Made by a program: the position numbers and the translations under genes. From Chionoecetes opilio (Eukaryota > Arthropoda > Malacostraca > Decapoda > Majidae), in NCBI GenBank assembly GCA_016584305.1, contig JACEEZ010015270.1, positions 1 through 64,000 of the forward strand: a stretch of 64,000 bases of DNA, given 5' to 3'. The notes beneath the pieces are model-generated. The model saw only the letters and a list, made by a program, of their open reading frames with translations, had not been told where the DNA came from and searched no databases. Shown here piece by piece: positions 22,400 to 33,577 of this stretch (position 1 is its first letter; each line of letters opens with the position of its first letter).

Positions 22400-22730
22400 G
22401 TGCAGAGCATTTTTTAAGCAAATCTTACTGGGCGACATTCTTTGGATATCCAGAAGGGTGGTAGTATAGGCATATCTGTTAAACTACATTATAATAATTT
22501 TTTTTAGAAGAATTGCATATAAATAAAGATCAAAATTTTAATGCAGTATTAAGAATGTACTTCCGGATCTTGCACACACAGACATGATGAGCCATTGCAT
22601 CCCAGCAGGATTTTATGAATAAATATCTTGTCGCCCAGTAGCTTAAAAATGTCCTTACTGGGCGACACCTTTTCATCACTGGGAGACATTTTGGTCGCCC
22701 AGTTAGTATGTTAAAAAATGCACTGGACAG
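22400..22730. mobile_element. Possible MITE with ~36-bp inverted repeats
   Basis: The left arm 22400-22436 (ending CTTACTGGGCGAC) is complementary to the right arm 22694-22730 (starting GTCGCCCAGTTAG) with a 2-nt gap and a few mismatches; both share TTAAAAAATGC. Extra GTCGCCCAGT copies lie inside (near 22629 and, reversed, 22657). No target duplication was found. Confidence 0.55.
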
Positions 22731-23460
22731 TGCATTTGGGCGGGCGAACAAAATCCAGCTGAACAAATCTCCCTTTTAGACAGATACTGGAGGAGATTTC
22801 AGAAGATAGATTCAATCATTTTTCAAGAATTTGCATGTTCCCTTACTCGAGAGAAGAAGAGAATGACAGACCAGGATGTTGCAGAACTTACCAGTGAAAG
22901 GGGTGAAGGAGTGGAAGCACTGGTTAGTTCTTGCATAAGTAAAATGTACAAGCATGTGATGATACTGTATATAGTAAGTAGAAAGTATTGTAGGAGGTCG
23001 CGGGGATGGAGGTTAAGCCATTTACACATTCAGATCGATATTAATTGCAAAAGTAGTGGTAGAAAATAGAAAAGAAAAATAGTATATATAGCCCATTGTG
23101 AGAGACTGAAGACAGCAAGACGTACGAGTATGTATAATAAGATGAGCAACTTTTGATCCCCCCACTGCTGAGGAGTATTTAGAAGACATGTTGTATTAAC
23201 AGGGTCCATTCCTCACACTTTTTAGTTTTTTACATCACAGAGGACTGACCACGGGAAAAAACAAAAGAAGTAACAAAAATCTCGCTTAATTGCCAGTAAA
23301 GATAAAGAAGACAGTAAGAAGAAAGTATTTGAGAAGCGTTCCACTATATGCAAGTGTGTACGAGATCCTTATGGACTAGTAGAGCCATGACCTAGAAGGG
23401 ACAAAAAAGCTGACGCAGACCGAAGACTTCTATCTTTGGCATCATAGAAAGTGTGGAATA
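22731..23460. other. Unassigned clean sequence
   Basis: About 730 bp of mixed composition. A 68-codon frame at 22863-23069 has no recognisable domain. No repeats seen apart from the start of the CR1-like tail at 23461. Confidence 0.5.
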
Positions 23461-25215
23461 AGAACATAAGAACATAAGAAAATAAGGAAGCTACAAGAGG
23501 CCGCGAGGCCTACACGTGGTAGTTCCTGTCACCTAACACTACCTACATCCACCTTTCATCCCCATCCATGAACCTATCCAGCTCCCCTTTAAAGCTCCCC
23601 AATGACTCAGCACTAACTACCTGTCTACTGAGACCATTCCATTCATTCACCACCCTATTTGTGAACCAGTTTTTCCCTATTTCCTTTCTAAATCTACGCT
23701 TATCCAGCTTGAATCCGTTACTTCTTGTTCTACCCTGGTTAAAAGCCGTAAGAACTTTTCCTACCTCTCCTTTATTAAATCCCTTTATCCAATTAAAAAC
23801 TTCTATCAGATCGCCCCTTACTCTGCGTCTCTCGAGTGAGTGTAATTTTAATAACTTCAATCTCCTCTCATAACTAAAGTTACGCATCCCTTGTATCATT
23901 TTGGTCATCCTTCTCTGCACTTTTTCTAACAATAATATATCCATCCTGTAATATGGAGACCAAAACTGAACTGCATAGTCTAGGTGAGGCCTGACTAGAG
24001 CCAGATAAAGCTTTAGAATAACTTCCGCACTTCTACTTTTAACACTTCTGGTAATGAATCCTAATACTCTATTAGCTCTATTTCTGGCCTCAATACATTG
24101 TTTCCTAGGTCGGAGGTCTGGGCTCACCCTCACTCCAAGATCTTTTTCACCTTCTGATCTTTTCAGCGTTACATTGCTTATGGTGTATCTATTACCAGGG
24201 TTTTTTCTACCAACATTCATAACGCTACATTTATCAATATTAAATTCCATCTGCCATCTGACTGCCCACTCGTTAAGTTTATCTAAGTCTCCCTGCAATA
24301 TGTTTACGTCAGACTGTGATCCAATAATCCTACCTAACTTAGTATCATCAGCAAACTTGCTGATATCACTGCTAATCCCACTATCCAAGTCGTTGATGTA
24401 AATCAAAAATAGTAATGGGCCCATAACAGACCCTTGTGGAACTCCACTTGTCACCAGTCCCCATTCAGAATTGGAACCATTAATTGTAACCCTTTGTTGC
24501 CTATTACTTAGCCAAGCTCTGATCCAATGAAGAACCTTCCCATCTATACCATGAGCCCTAACCTTATTTAAGAGTCGCTCGTGTGGTACTTTGCCAAATG
24601 CCTTACTAAAGTCCAGATATATTATATAATAATCCTTATCACTATCTGCCGTTTCATAAACTTTCCTATAAAAACTCAATAAATTGGTGAGACATGACCT
24701 ACCCTTGGTGAATCCATGTTGTGAATCATTGATCAAACTATGTTTATCTAAGTGCTCTCTAATGTTTTTTGCAATAATAGATTCCAATAATTTACCCACC
24801 ACTGATGCTAGACTTACGGGTCGATACTTTGACTTTAGTCCTCTGTCTCCCTTCTTAAATATGGGAACAACATTTCCTTTCCTCCACAATAATGGCACAT
24901 CGCCTATCTCAACCGATTTCCTAAAAATGTGCACTAACGACTCACTAACAACCTCCTTGCATTCCTTTAATACCCTAGGATACACTTCATCTGGTCCTGG
25001 CGATTTAAATGTTTTCATTTTTTCTATACCCTCCTCTACCATTTCCCTAGTTATCGCAATATCTTTGAGTTTCTCCTCATCGCTTCCTTTGAACATCTGT
25101 TCACTATCAGGTATCGTCTGTGTATCCTCCTCCGTAAAAACACTTAAGAAATAATCATTTAGACTCCTACACATATCCTCATCCGTATTTAAGACCTCAC
25201 CCTGTCCTGACCTAG
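23461..25215 (-). mobile_element. 5'-truncated CR1-like non-LTR retrotransposon
   Basis: Minus-strand element. Its 3' end is at 23461, where the strand reads TTCTTATGTTCTTATG, an 8-bp tandem tail like the short repeats that end CR1 elements. Its 5' truncation point is about 25213-25215, where the RLE element copy 2 begins. It carries the ORF2 reverse transcriptase but no endonuclease. Confidence 0.88.
23543..25213 (-). CDS. CR1-like ORF2 reverse transcriptase (partial, uninterrupted)
   Basis: One open frame of more than 550 codons. The strand also opens 24 nt into the neighbouring element, so the apparent start at 25237 is not native. Recognisable RT blocks, counted from that start: KSPGPDEVYP (~78-87), GNVVPIFKKGDR (~121-132), YRPVSLASVVGKLLE (~138-152), HGFTKGRSC (~174-182), LDFSKAFGKVPH (~208-219), SGVPQGSVMGPLLFLIYIND (~264-283) and the catalytic FADDTK (~295-300). 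The C-terminal part (RPHLDYAVQFWSP, EKVQRRMTK, LERRRVRGDLIE) is typical of CR1/L2-type ORF2. The AF(D)KVPH aspartate is Gly here and VLGP is VMGP. The N-terminal APE endonuclease is missing by 5' truncation. An uninterrupted frame suggests recent insertion; autonomous mobility is impossible. Confidence 0.9.
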   Translation of the reverse strand, partial: RSGQGEVLNTDEDMCRSLNDYFLSVFTEEDTQTIPDSEQMFKGSDEEKLKDIAITREMVEEGIEKMKTFKSPGPDEVYPRVLKECKEVVSESLVHIFRKSVEIGDVPLLWRKGNVVPIFKKGDRGLKSKYRPVSLASVVGKLLESIIAKNIREHLDKHSLINDSQHGFTKGRSCLTNLLSFYRKVYETADSDKDYYIIYLDFSKAFGKVPHERLLNKVRAHGIDGKVLHWIRAWLSNRQQRVTINGSNSEWGLVTSGVPQGSVMGPLLFLIYINDLDSGISSDISKFADDTKLGRIIGSQSDVNILQGDLDKLNEWAVRWQMEFNIDKCSVMNVGRKNPGNRYTISNVTLKRSEGEKDLGVRVSPDLRPRKQCIEARNRANRVLGFITRSVKSRSAEVILKLYLALVRPHLDYAVQFWSPYYRMDILLLEKVQRRMTKMIQGMRNFSYERRLKLLKLHSLERRRVRGDLIEVFNWIKGFNKGEVGKVLTAFNQGRTRSNGFKLDKRRFRKEIGKNWFTNRVVNEWNGLSRQVVSAESLGSFKGELDRFMDGDERWM

Positions 25216-25641
25216 TACAGGACGGCCAACACCACAAACGAGGCCCGAGTGGACGTAAGTGCTCGTGGTTTCTGGACCAGAGGACAGAGAGCGTTCATGG
25301 ACATAAGAATTTTCGATACAATGGCCGCCTGCTACCAGAGGATCCCATTGGAAGCTGCTGACCAAAAGAATGAACGGGAAAAAATCAGGAGTTATGGAGA
25401 TAGGATCCGAAATGTAGACCACGGCACCTTCACACCCCTAGTTTTCACTACATCAGGCGGGATGGGCCCCAAGGCCAAGTGCTTCTATTCAAGACTAGCA
25501 GATGTAATGGCAGAAAAGAAGCACCAGCCAAGGAGCCACGTTGTCGCCTGGATGAGGTGCCGTCTCTCCTTCTCCCTGCTCAGGTTTGCCCTCCTATGTC
25601 TCAGGGGTACTAAATATTCCGCCCCACAACCATCGATTTAG
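25216..25641 (+). pseudogene. RLE-type retrotransposon ORF, endonuclease end (open)
   Basis: 141 codons open from the junction, stop at 25639-25641. It contains the endonuclease-region signatures ARVDVSARGFW and FMDIRIFDTMA, the basic QKNEREKIRSYGDRIR stretch and TPLVFTTSGGMGPKAKCFYS. The C-terminus here stays in frame (VAWMRCRLSFSLL, then LCLRGTKYSAPQPSI), whereas copy 1 is shifted by one G at 17290-17292. The aspartate-bearing motif reads DTMA here and DPMA in copy 1. The reverse transcriptase and knuckle are absent, so it is a dead fragment, but it is the better guide to the family's C-terminus. Confidence 0.8.
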
Positions 25642-25835
25642 ACGGCCTGAACTACCAGGCCACTGTAGTGGAGAGCGGCATATTAGTGTAGATGACGGAG
25701 AGAGGAGAGTAAGTAGTGGATAAGTAGTAGTAACCTATGGTTGGATGCCACAGTCAGTAGCGATCAGAGTTGGGGCTACCGGCAACCAGTTAATGGAATC
25801 CGCAAATAAACAAGCGGTGGAGGTATCTTTAAGAA
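25216..25835 (+). mobile_element. RLE-type non-LTR retrotransposon, copy 2 (3' end)
   Basis: Collinear with 16997-17614 of copy 1, through the same 3' untranslated region to GTGGAGGTATCTTTA, but without the long A-run; it goes through AAGAAAGATAGG into (AGT)n. The left edge abuts the truncated end of the CR1-like element on the opposite strand. Confidence 0.85.
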
Positions 25836-25839
25836 AGAT

Positions 25840-25841
25840 AG

Positions 25842-25932
<91 letters not shown>

Positions 25933-25985
25933 TAGTAGTAGTAGTAGTAGTAGTTAGTAGTAGTAGTGGTAGTAGTAGTAGTAGT

Positions 25986-26055
<70 letters not shown>

Positions 26056-26220
26056 TAGTAGTGGTAGTAGTAGTAGTAGTAGTAGTAGTAGTTAGTAGTG
26101 GTAGTAGTAGTAGTAGTAGTAGCAGTAGTAGTAGTTAGTAGTGGTAGTAGTAGTAATAGTAGTAGTAGTAGTAGTTAGTAGTGGTAGTAGTAGTAGTAGT
26201 GGTGGTGGTGGTGGTGGGGG
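25840..26220. repeat. (TAG)n then (GGT)n tract
   Basis: AGT repeats with TTAGTAG and GGTAGT variants over 360 bp, ending in GGTGGTGGTGGGGG. Directly 3' of RLE copy 2, as with copy 1. Confidence 0.97.
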
Positions 26221-26502
26221 TAATAGCATCATTACAACCACCTCCACCATTACCGTCCGCACACAACAACCTTACACAATCTCCTTCACGCTGGCAGCCT
26301 CAAGTCCGGATTTCCCTCACCGGCTGCTGCCTTCACGGGAAGCGGAAGGTAAGCATAGGGAAGGGAAGCACGGGGAGGGAAGTGGAGGGACCACACCAAT
26401 CACACAGCCGTCAATGATATCAAAGAAATTATGTGCACAAAACGAGAGATTTCCTGACGGAACAACGCAAAAACTGTGCCGGAAGCATATTACCCAAGTC
26501 TG
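26221..26502. other. Unassigned sequence after (TAG)n
   Basis: Mixed-composition clean sequence. Frames of 70-130 codons here begin inside the microsatellite and have no recognisable domain. Confidence 0.5.
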
Positions 26503-26703
26503 GAAAGGATCGCCTACTTCACTCTTGAGCACGTCAGGTTAGGTTACGTTAGGTTACGGTTAGGTTAGGTATATGTTTTGGAAATCACTAATTGGTATCT
26601 TTGCGTGGGAATCACAATGAGGGTATTTTCGAGAAAAATCTATGGTTAGATTTGGAGCTACAGCCAAACGTCTTCACCCGGGGAAGGCGATCCTTTCCAA
26701 ACT
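26503..26703. mobile_element. ~200-bp inverted-repeat element with TTAGG-like pentamers
   Basis: GGAAAGGATCGCCT near the left end is inverted as AGGCGATCCTTTCC at the right end. It contains a GTTAGGTTACGTTAGG-type block and the stretch GTGGGAATCACAATGAGGGT through GGAGCTACAGCCAAACGTCT. Homologous inner sequence occurs at 40215-40375 and partially at 38628-38705, both in opposite orientation. Confidence 0.65.
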
Positions 26704-26719
26704 TTTTTATATTTTTTTA

Positions 26720-27135
26720 TATCTATGCCTTTAGCGCCTGTAGGCAGTGGTGACCTAGGGCTCGGATGGTAGGCTCTGGAGGTTCACGTGAGGGTTGTGA
26801 TGGTTGGCCCTCACCCGTGGTGGCGCAGGCAGGATATTTATAGTGACGCCTGTGATTAGAGGCTCATGCCGCCCCCCTGTGTCCTCCGATGCGCTCGCAA
26901 TCGAAGGTAGAGTTAATGGGCAGGGCAAGGTAGACAGACTGTCTGTTTACCTTGGGGCAGGGCATGTGGGTATTCTTAAGCCACTCGACGGTGCAGAAAG
27001 ATTTTGGTTTTCTTCGGGGATCGAGCTCGGGTCACCGAGATTGATTGATTTAATGCTAAAAAAAAAAAAGGGAATGTGGGGTCACCGAGAACGCCACTCG
27101 GAGACGCTAACCACTCTGCTACCGCCTCCCCAGAC
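26720..27135 (-). mobile_element. tRNA-derived SINE with nested insertion
   Basis: The minus strand begins GGGGAGGCGGTAGCAGAGTGG, a good pol III A box region, and has a B-box-like CCCGAGCTCGATCCC further on. Between the two boxes sits a short A-rich insert (27040-27078) flanked by the direct repeat GGGTCACCGAG (27029-27039 and 27079-27089). The body runs to about 26720. Sequence differs from the SINE at 41 kb, so it is a second family. Confidence 0.7.
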
Positions 27136-27689
<554 letters not shown>

Positions 27690-27885
27690 GGGAAGCAGTC
27701 TTACCCAAATTATAATGCTTTTGGCCTCGAATTTCCCCTCAATCTTCGCCTTCCTTTTCCCGCAAATTCCGCATGACAGCCACCCTCCCATCACGCCAAG
27801 CATTCCCTTCCTCCCCATCCCCTCAACTTCCCATCCCTTCAAACACAGTGCCTTTACTATCCCCACCCACAGCCTATTGCATTGG

Positions 27886-27889
<4 letters not shown>

Positions 27890-27971
<82 letters not shown>

Positions 27972-28014
27972 CTCTCTCCTCTCTCTCTCTCTCTCTTCTC
28001 TCTCCTCTCTCCCT

Positions 28015-28055
<41 letters not shown>
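27890..28055. repeat. (CT)n microsatellite
   Basis: CT run with some CTCC slips, 200 bp from the inverted (GA)n tract; the two could pair. Confidence 0.97.
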
Positions 28056-28129
28056 GCATGCGCATTATCACCTCCCAACAACAACGATTTGCTAACAATA
28101 ACACCCTTGTTTAGCCCTTGAGCAAAATA

Positions 28130-29450
28130 GGCGCAACAGCTACGGTGCTTAGCTCAGTTTTCCTTCTTCCCAAACTCTTTTATACATATTTTACCATTGC
28201 TGTGCGAAGCTTCAAAGGGGGTTCCCCCTTAAAATTCCTTGAAAACCCAGTTTTTAAAAATTTAAAAAAAGTTGTTGTTTTAAGAATTTATAGATGTTTT
28301 CCCCCTGAGAAAACATGGGCAGACAGTCTTTTTCCCCTTTAAAATCATTAAAAAAAAAAAAATTTCGTTTTTCTGACCCAAATTTATCCCCCAAACCCGC
28401 TTCTCCTTTTTTTTTTAATTTTAAGGTTTTTTTTTATAAAGGGAAAAATGAGCTAAGACCCTCTTTTTAAATTTTCTTAAATCTTCTCTCCCTAATTCAG
28501 ATGGGCACCCTCCTCCTCCCACTTTTCCAGCAACCTTTTTTCCCTGATCTTAACAAAAATCCGATCCCTTTAAAAAAAACATTTGGGGTAGCATCCCCAC
28601 TCGAAACCAAATCCCCTTTTTATGGCGCCCCTAATAGCCTCCGACCCCCGGGGGGCCCCCAGTGGGTCTTGGTGACGGTGTAGGACAAAATGTTTGGCCC
28701 TTCCCCTTCAGGTGGGTCCCGTCTCCTTTTTTCTTTCCCCTTTTTGGGGGAATGCTCTTCGTCACCGCACGGGCTTCACTACGAAATTTGGGGGTGCGTG
28801 TGCTCGTCGCAGGCCTTTTTACACGGTTTCCCGGTCTCGGTGTGCCCCGTAGGGGTTTATACCCCGTCTGGAGACGGTTTTGGTGGAGGGAAAATGACGT
28901 AACGCGCCTGGGCACGTTTTTGGTCACCTGTGGGGAAAAGGTTTACACCCATAATAAATAACAAATAATAAATAATAATAATAATAAATAAAAAAACAAT
29001 ACTATAAAATAAAATACCCACAAATCCAACAAAACGCATCAAAAACCTAATTTTCTCGTGTCCCCAAATTTTTACCATTTTTTTGTAAAAAAAACCTAAT
29101 AATTTCCCTGCTTTTGCGTTTATAAATTAAAAAGGGGGCAAAAATAGGAGGGATGGAAGCCCTGATGGGGGAAATTTAAAGTGGTGTCAAAATTTAAAAC
29201 TAGAATTACAGCAATTTTTTAAGGGTTTTTAATGCGATCCCCTATGCTTTTGTAAATTATGTATGTATACCTATGTTTTAATGTGTATGCAAGTGAATTT
29301 CGTGAGCAAAGTTTCCGACGAATTATTTGGTTAAAAAGCTCTATAGTGAGTAATCCCCAAGCGTGAGGGCCCCCTCTCAATTTGGCATAGAAAGGGAAAT
29401 TCAGTTAAAATCTAAACGATATTCTTTTTCAAATAAAAAAGGGGATGTGT
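28130..29450. other. Start of second noisy block
   Basis: Homopolymer inflation (aaaaaaaaaa, tttttttt, ccccc) appears from about 28200. A short (AAT)n tract lies at 28957-28990. Sequence 28640-28930 is GC-richer and may be a repeat but is not assigned. No gene supported. Confidence 0.5.
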
Positions 29451-29459
29451 GAATAAATT

Positions 29460-29870
29460 TTGTTGTGTGGGGTTGGTGTGTTGAAATTTTGTGTGTGTGT
29501 GTGTGTGTTTTGGTGTGTGTGTGTGTGGTGTTTTGTGTGTGTGGGGGTGGGGAGGGTTTTGGTGCGTGTGTGTGTTTTTGGGGGTTTGGGGTGGGGTGTG
29601 TGGTGTGGGGTTTTGTGTGTGTGGGTTTGGGGTGTGTGGGGTGGGTGTGATGTCAAAAAAATTACTTTTGGAAAAAATGTAAAATTTTTGGGGGTTGGGT
29701 TGTGTTTTTGGTTTTTTGGGGGGTTATATGTGTTTTTGCGGGGTGTGGGGGTGGTGTTGTTTGGGTTGTGGGGTTGTGTTTGTGTGTTGGTTGGTGTGGT
29801 GTTTTGGGGGTGTGTGTGTGGGTTGGGTGTGTGTGTATGTGTTTGCATGGGTGTGTCACTCGTCGTTTTT
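29460..29870. repeat. Degenerate GT-rich tract
   Basis: GTGTGTGG and GGGTGTGG blocks, probably a GT microsatellite with poor consensus. Cys/Val/Gly and Pro/Thr/His frames of up to 200 codons are artefacts. Confidence 0.75.
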
Positions 29871-31500
29871 GGGGGTGTAGAGGGTTTGGTGGGGCGGGGT
29901 GGCAGTCGTGGGTTTGTACTGAAACCGCATTGTTTTTGGGGGGGGATCTGCCCCCGGGCCTGCCCCCACCGCCACGCCCACCACCATCCCCCACCACGAT
30001 CTGGATGCAGCCCCGCAATTTTGGCTGTCAAGGGAAAGTAAATTAATTAGACGAGCGCTGAGGAAAAAAAGAAAAAAGTAAAAAAGAAAAGAATCAGTTT
30101 AATAGGCACCTGAGTTTTTAAAATATTTTTACTTTAAGGTCCTAAATTTTATTCCCCCCCGTCTAAGGGCTAGGGGGAAAAGCCCAAAATTTAAGAAGAA
30201 AGATAATAGAAAAAAGGGAATAATGGGTCAAACTGTGTAGGAAAAAAAAAAAAATAAAAAAGAAAATCGCGGCCTTTCTGGAACAATTTTTTTAAGCTTT
30301 TTTTGAAATACAAAAAAAATGAAAATAAAAAAGCTCAAAAAGGATGTGAAAAATTTAAAACCCAAAATATAAAAAATTTTTGAAAAAAAATGGGGGGTGA
30401 TTTTTTCCCCCGGGCCCTTTCTTCTTTTTTTTTAAGGAAAAGGAAAAGTCCCTTTTCCTTGGGGGGTTCTTCTTTAAAAATAAAACCCCCCGGCCACGTT
30501 TAAACCCGCACCCCTCCCAAAGCCCCCCCCCCTCCCCCGCCCCAAACTTTCAACCCCAAAGGGTAACCCAAGGGGAAAAAAGCTTTCTTCTTTTGTCCTA
30601 GTTTCCCTTGGTCAACACCTAGGGGGGAGTGTGGGGTACCCAAAAAGAAAGGGGGGGGGGGTTTTCCGCCTTACCCCAGGAAAATAGACGGTCCCACAAA
30701 GCTGAAAAGTACCAACTAAAAGGGAAAAAAATTCCAGGGGCCCCCAACCTTATTTTATAGAGGGGGGGCCCCTTCCCCGTCTGCCCCCCCTCGCCTTTTG
30801 AGCGGGGGGTCACTGAATGGGTCGGTTGGTGGGGCCGCCCCGTGGTGGAAGAAGTGGTTACAGGGGGGGGTGGAGGGGAGCTCAACATCACAAACCGCGA
30901 GTGGGGGGGGAGCTTTGGGAAGGGGGATTTCCGCAGACCAAAACCCCCTTTTTATTCAATAGTGACCAAATAGGGGTTGCAGAGATATATTTAAAATTTA
31001 GTATATAGTAATTTATAGAAAACGTGTTTAAAAATGAATAGATCGATCGGGAAAAGGGACAGATTTTAAAACCACATTTTATATTACATATTTTCATAAC
31101 CCAAATTTGGGTGGGATACATGAAAATTCCCCAAAATGAAAGGAAATTTAAAACGTAAAAAAACTTTCAGTAAACCCCGAAACTAATTTTTAAATAATGG
31201 TATAGTTTTAAATCAATTACCATATAAACGCTTCCAAGTTTTCGAATTTAAAAAAATTTTATAATTAAAACAGTCCCAAATTCCCCCTAAGGAAAAAAGG
31301 CAAATTTTTAAGATTAAGTTTGGGTTGTTCCGGTAGCCTCTGCCCCCAAAAAACGTGTAAAAATTTAAGGTATACAGTACCCCCATTTAACCAGGGGACT
31401 AATGCGGGACTTTTGTGTGCGGACGCGGTGAAGCCCCAGCGGGGAATATGGTGGAAATTGAGGCGCGGGATGATTGCCCTCGTATTTTAAAATTTCGGGT
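29871..31500. other. Unassigned noisy sequence
   Basis: Alternating A/T-rich and GGGG/CCCC-rich stretches with inflated homopolymers. No domain, RNA or repeat family could be recognised. Confidence 0.45.
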
Positions 31501-31504
31501 TTTT

Positions 31505-31815
31505 TCATCATGGTCTGTACCCCCCTTTTTAATCCCCTATTTGTTTTTGGTCCTGTACTCCCCTATTTGCCTTGGTCCTTTACTCCCCTTTTTTCCTTGG
31601 CCCGGTTTATCCCCTATTTGCCTTTGGGCCGAAACTCCCCTATTTGCTTTGGGTCCTGTATTTTCCCCATTTGCTTTGGGGTCCGTACTTCCCTTTTTTT
31701 CCCTTTGGTTTTGAAATTCCCCCTTATTTCCCGGGTTTCCTGTACTCCTTTTTTGCCTTGGCCCTGTACCCCCATATTTTTTTGGCCTGTATCCCCTATT
31801 TGCCCTGTCATTCCT
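31505..31815. repeat. ~25-bp minisatellite
   Basis: Unit of the form CTGTACTCCCCTATTTGCCT plus TGGTC repeats about 11 times with length variation (landmarks CCCTATTTG near 31540, 31563, 31610, 31637 and 31793). The Pro/Leu/Tyr frames of up to 135 codons across it are translations of the repeat. Confidence 0.85.
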
Positions 31816-33530
31816 GGGGGCCCCCTTTGGGGCACTCAAAAAAACTGGGCCCTCAACCACTACCCCAGTGTAACACAATAAATTTTTTAATACAGGGGGG
31901 TCCACAGCAAACTATGTACCCCCACAAAACCATTGTGCCTAAAATTTGGGGAAGTTTTTTTGAATAATAGGTCTTTTTGCGGGGGGCCAACCCACTCTTT
32001 TGGGTTATGAGTTTGAAAATGAGGGACGATGATAATTTGGGAAGACAAAAAACAGTGTTCACCCTTGTGTTAAATTGGGAATAAAACCCCCCCACCTTTT
32101 AATCTTTGGGTTTCTTAAAAAAATGATGATAAAATTAAGGATTCAAGGCCCTTTAAGGGGAACCTGGTTAATTTTTTTTATCCCTTTCACCTTCTATTAA
32201 ATCCCAACCGAAATTTCCCTTTTAAGGAGGACAAGTACCTTTCTCCCTCATATGTCCGCGTTTTATTAGGGTTTTTTTACCATTTGTTTCCCCCTCTTTG
32301 AGCCGTTTGGGCCAGCCCCATGAAGTTTTGGGTTTTTCAGGTTTTGTTTTTCCGGACGGGACGCGTCTTTTAAGGGGTTTTTTTTCAGCGATAACTCCCC
32401 TTTCTAAAAACCCTTTCCCAAATCGGGATTATTTAATTAAACCAGCTTTTACGTCGCTTATCGCTGATTTTTCCCACGAAAGGGAAATGTAAAAAGGGTT
32501 TCCCCTTTTTTTTCCCAAATTTCTGCCCAACGCCTAAGTGGAAAAATTTAAGAAACCGGGGTTCATGTAACACCGGGAAAGGGGAAAAAAAGGGAAAGAA
32601 AGACGACGGGCCCCCTCTTTGGTCGGGGGCCCAGTTGTTGCCTCAGGGTGCAGACACCCCCCGAGGGGGGACCCCGGGGGGAAAAACGGGCCGCCCTAAG
32701 GCATTGTTCGGGCCCCTGAAAGAAGCAAATTGGGAAACCCCCACTGATTTTTCAACTGAGGGCGGGCTTTTTGTAACTTTTTTTTTTTTTTCTTGGAAAG
32801 TCTTTTGTGATAAAAAATTTAAGGGAGGGGAAAAAAAAAAATATAAGTATGTGACCCGTGGGGACGCAGTGCACGCAGTTTCAGGATCTTGGAGAACGGA
32901 AGAAAACTGATGAAATAGGGAAGGGGAAAAAAAAAATTCAAATTTCAAAAACCCTTTAGCTCAACAATTCCCATGAAAAAAAGGAAAAAATTTCCCGGGC
33001 CTTTGGGGTATGATATAAAAAAAAACCCTTTGTCAAAAAAAATTTCCAGTCACTTGCGTCCAAACAGTTCCGTGGCAATACTTTTACGGTTTTTCGCTTT
33101 TTTGGGTTTTTAGAAAGCCTCCGACTTCCTTGGGAAAATATGCCCGCCTTTCCGGAATTTTTTAACAAAATTTCCTCCGCTTAGTGGTTGCTGCCCCCTT
33201 TCCCCCTTTCCACCACCAACCACACCCAACGCCCTTGAAAAGAGGGCGGGGTGCAGCACTCAAAACCCAATTCCACATATGCGGGGGTTTGAAGGGGCGT
33301 AACGTGACGAAAACCGCGGAAAACAGGTTATAGAGCCGGAGGGACCCTGAGGCGAGAGAAAAGGGAAAAACCTTTGAAGGGGGATATTTTTCGGCAGGGA
33401 ACAGAGGGGGACCCCAAGGAGAATACAAAGGAAGGGGGGAAAGGGGGAGATAAAAGCTATGGTGGAATAACTGACTGAGAGGCTTGGGGGGGTTGAAAAA
33501 AATTTCGAAGGGATTTGGGGTTTTTTGTAG
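31816..33530. other. Unassigned noisy sequence
   Basis: Homopolymer-rich; frames of 60-101 codons have no recognisable domain. Nothing assignable. Confidence 0.45.
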
Positions 33531-33534
33531 CCCC

Positions 33535-33577
33535 GTGAAAAAATCATCACCATGATCATCACCACATCATCATCATT
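33535..33577. repeat. Short (ATC)n tract
   Basis: CATCACCATGATCATCACC-type repeat ending in CATCATCATC. Confidence 0.8.

Noticed and set aside
22863..23069. 68-codon frame as a host gene
   Set aside because: No domain, signal peptide or flanking promoter or splice evidence beyond chance.
23568..25154. Plus-strand frames of 101-156 codons over the CR1-like element
   Set aside because: Antisense shadows of the reverse transcriptase frame.
29429..30046. Pro/Thr/His-rich and Gly/Val/Cys-rich frames of about 200 codons
   Set aside because: Derived from a degraded GT tract in a noisy block.
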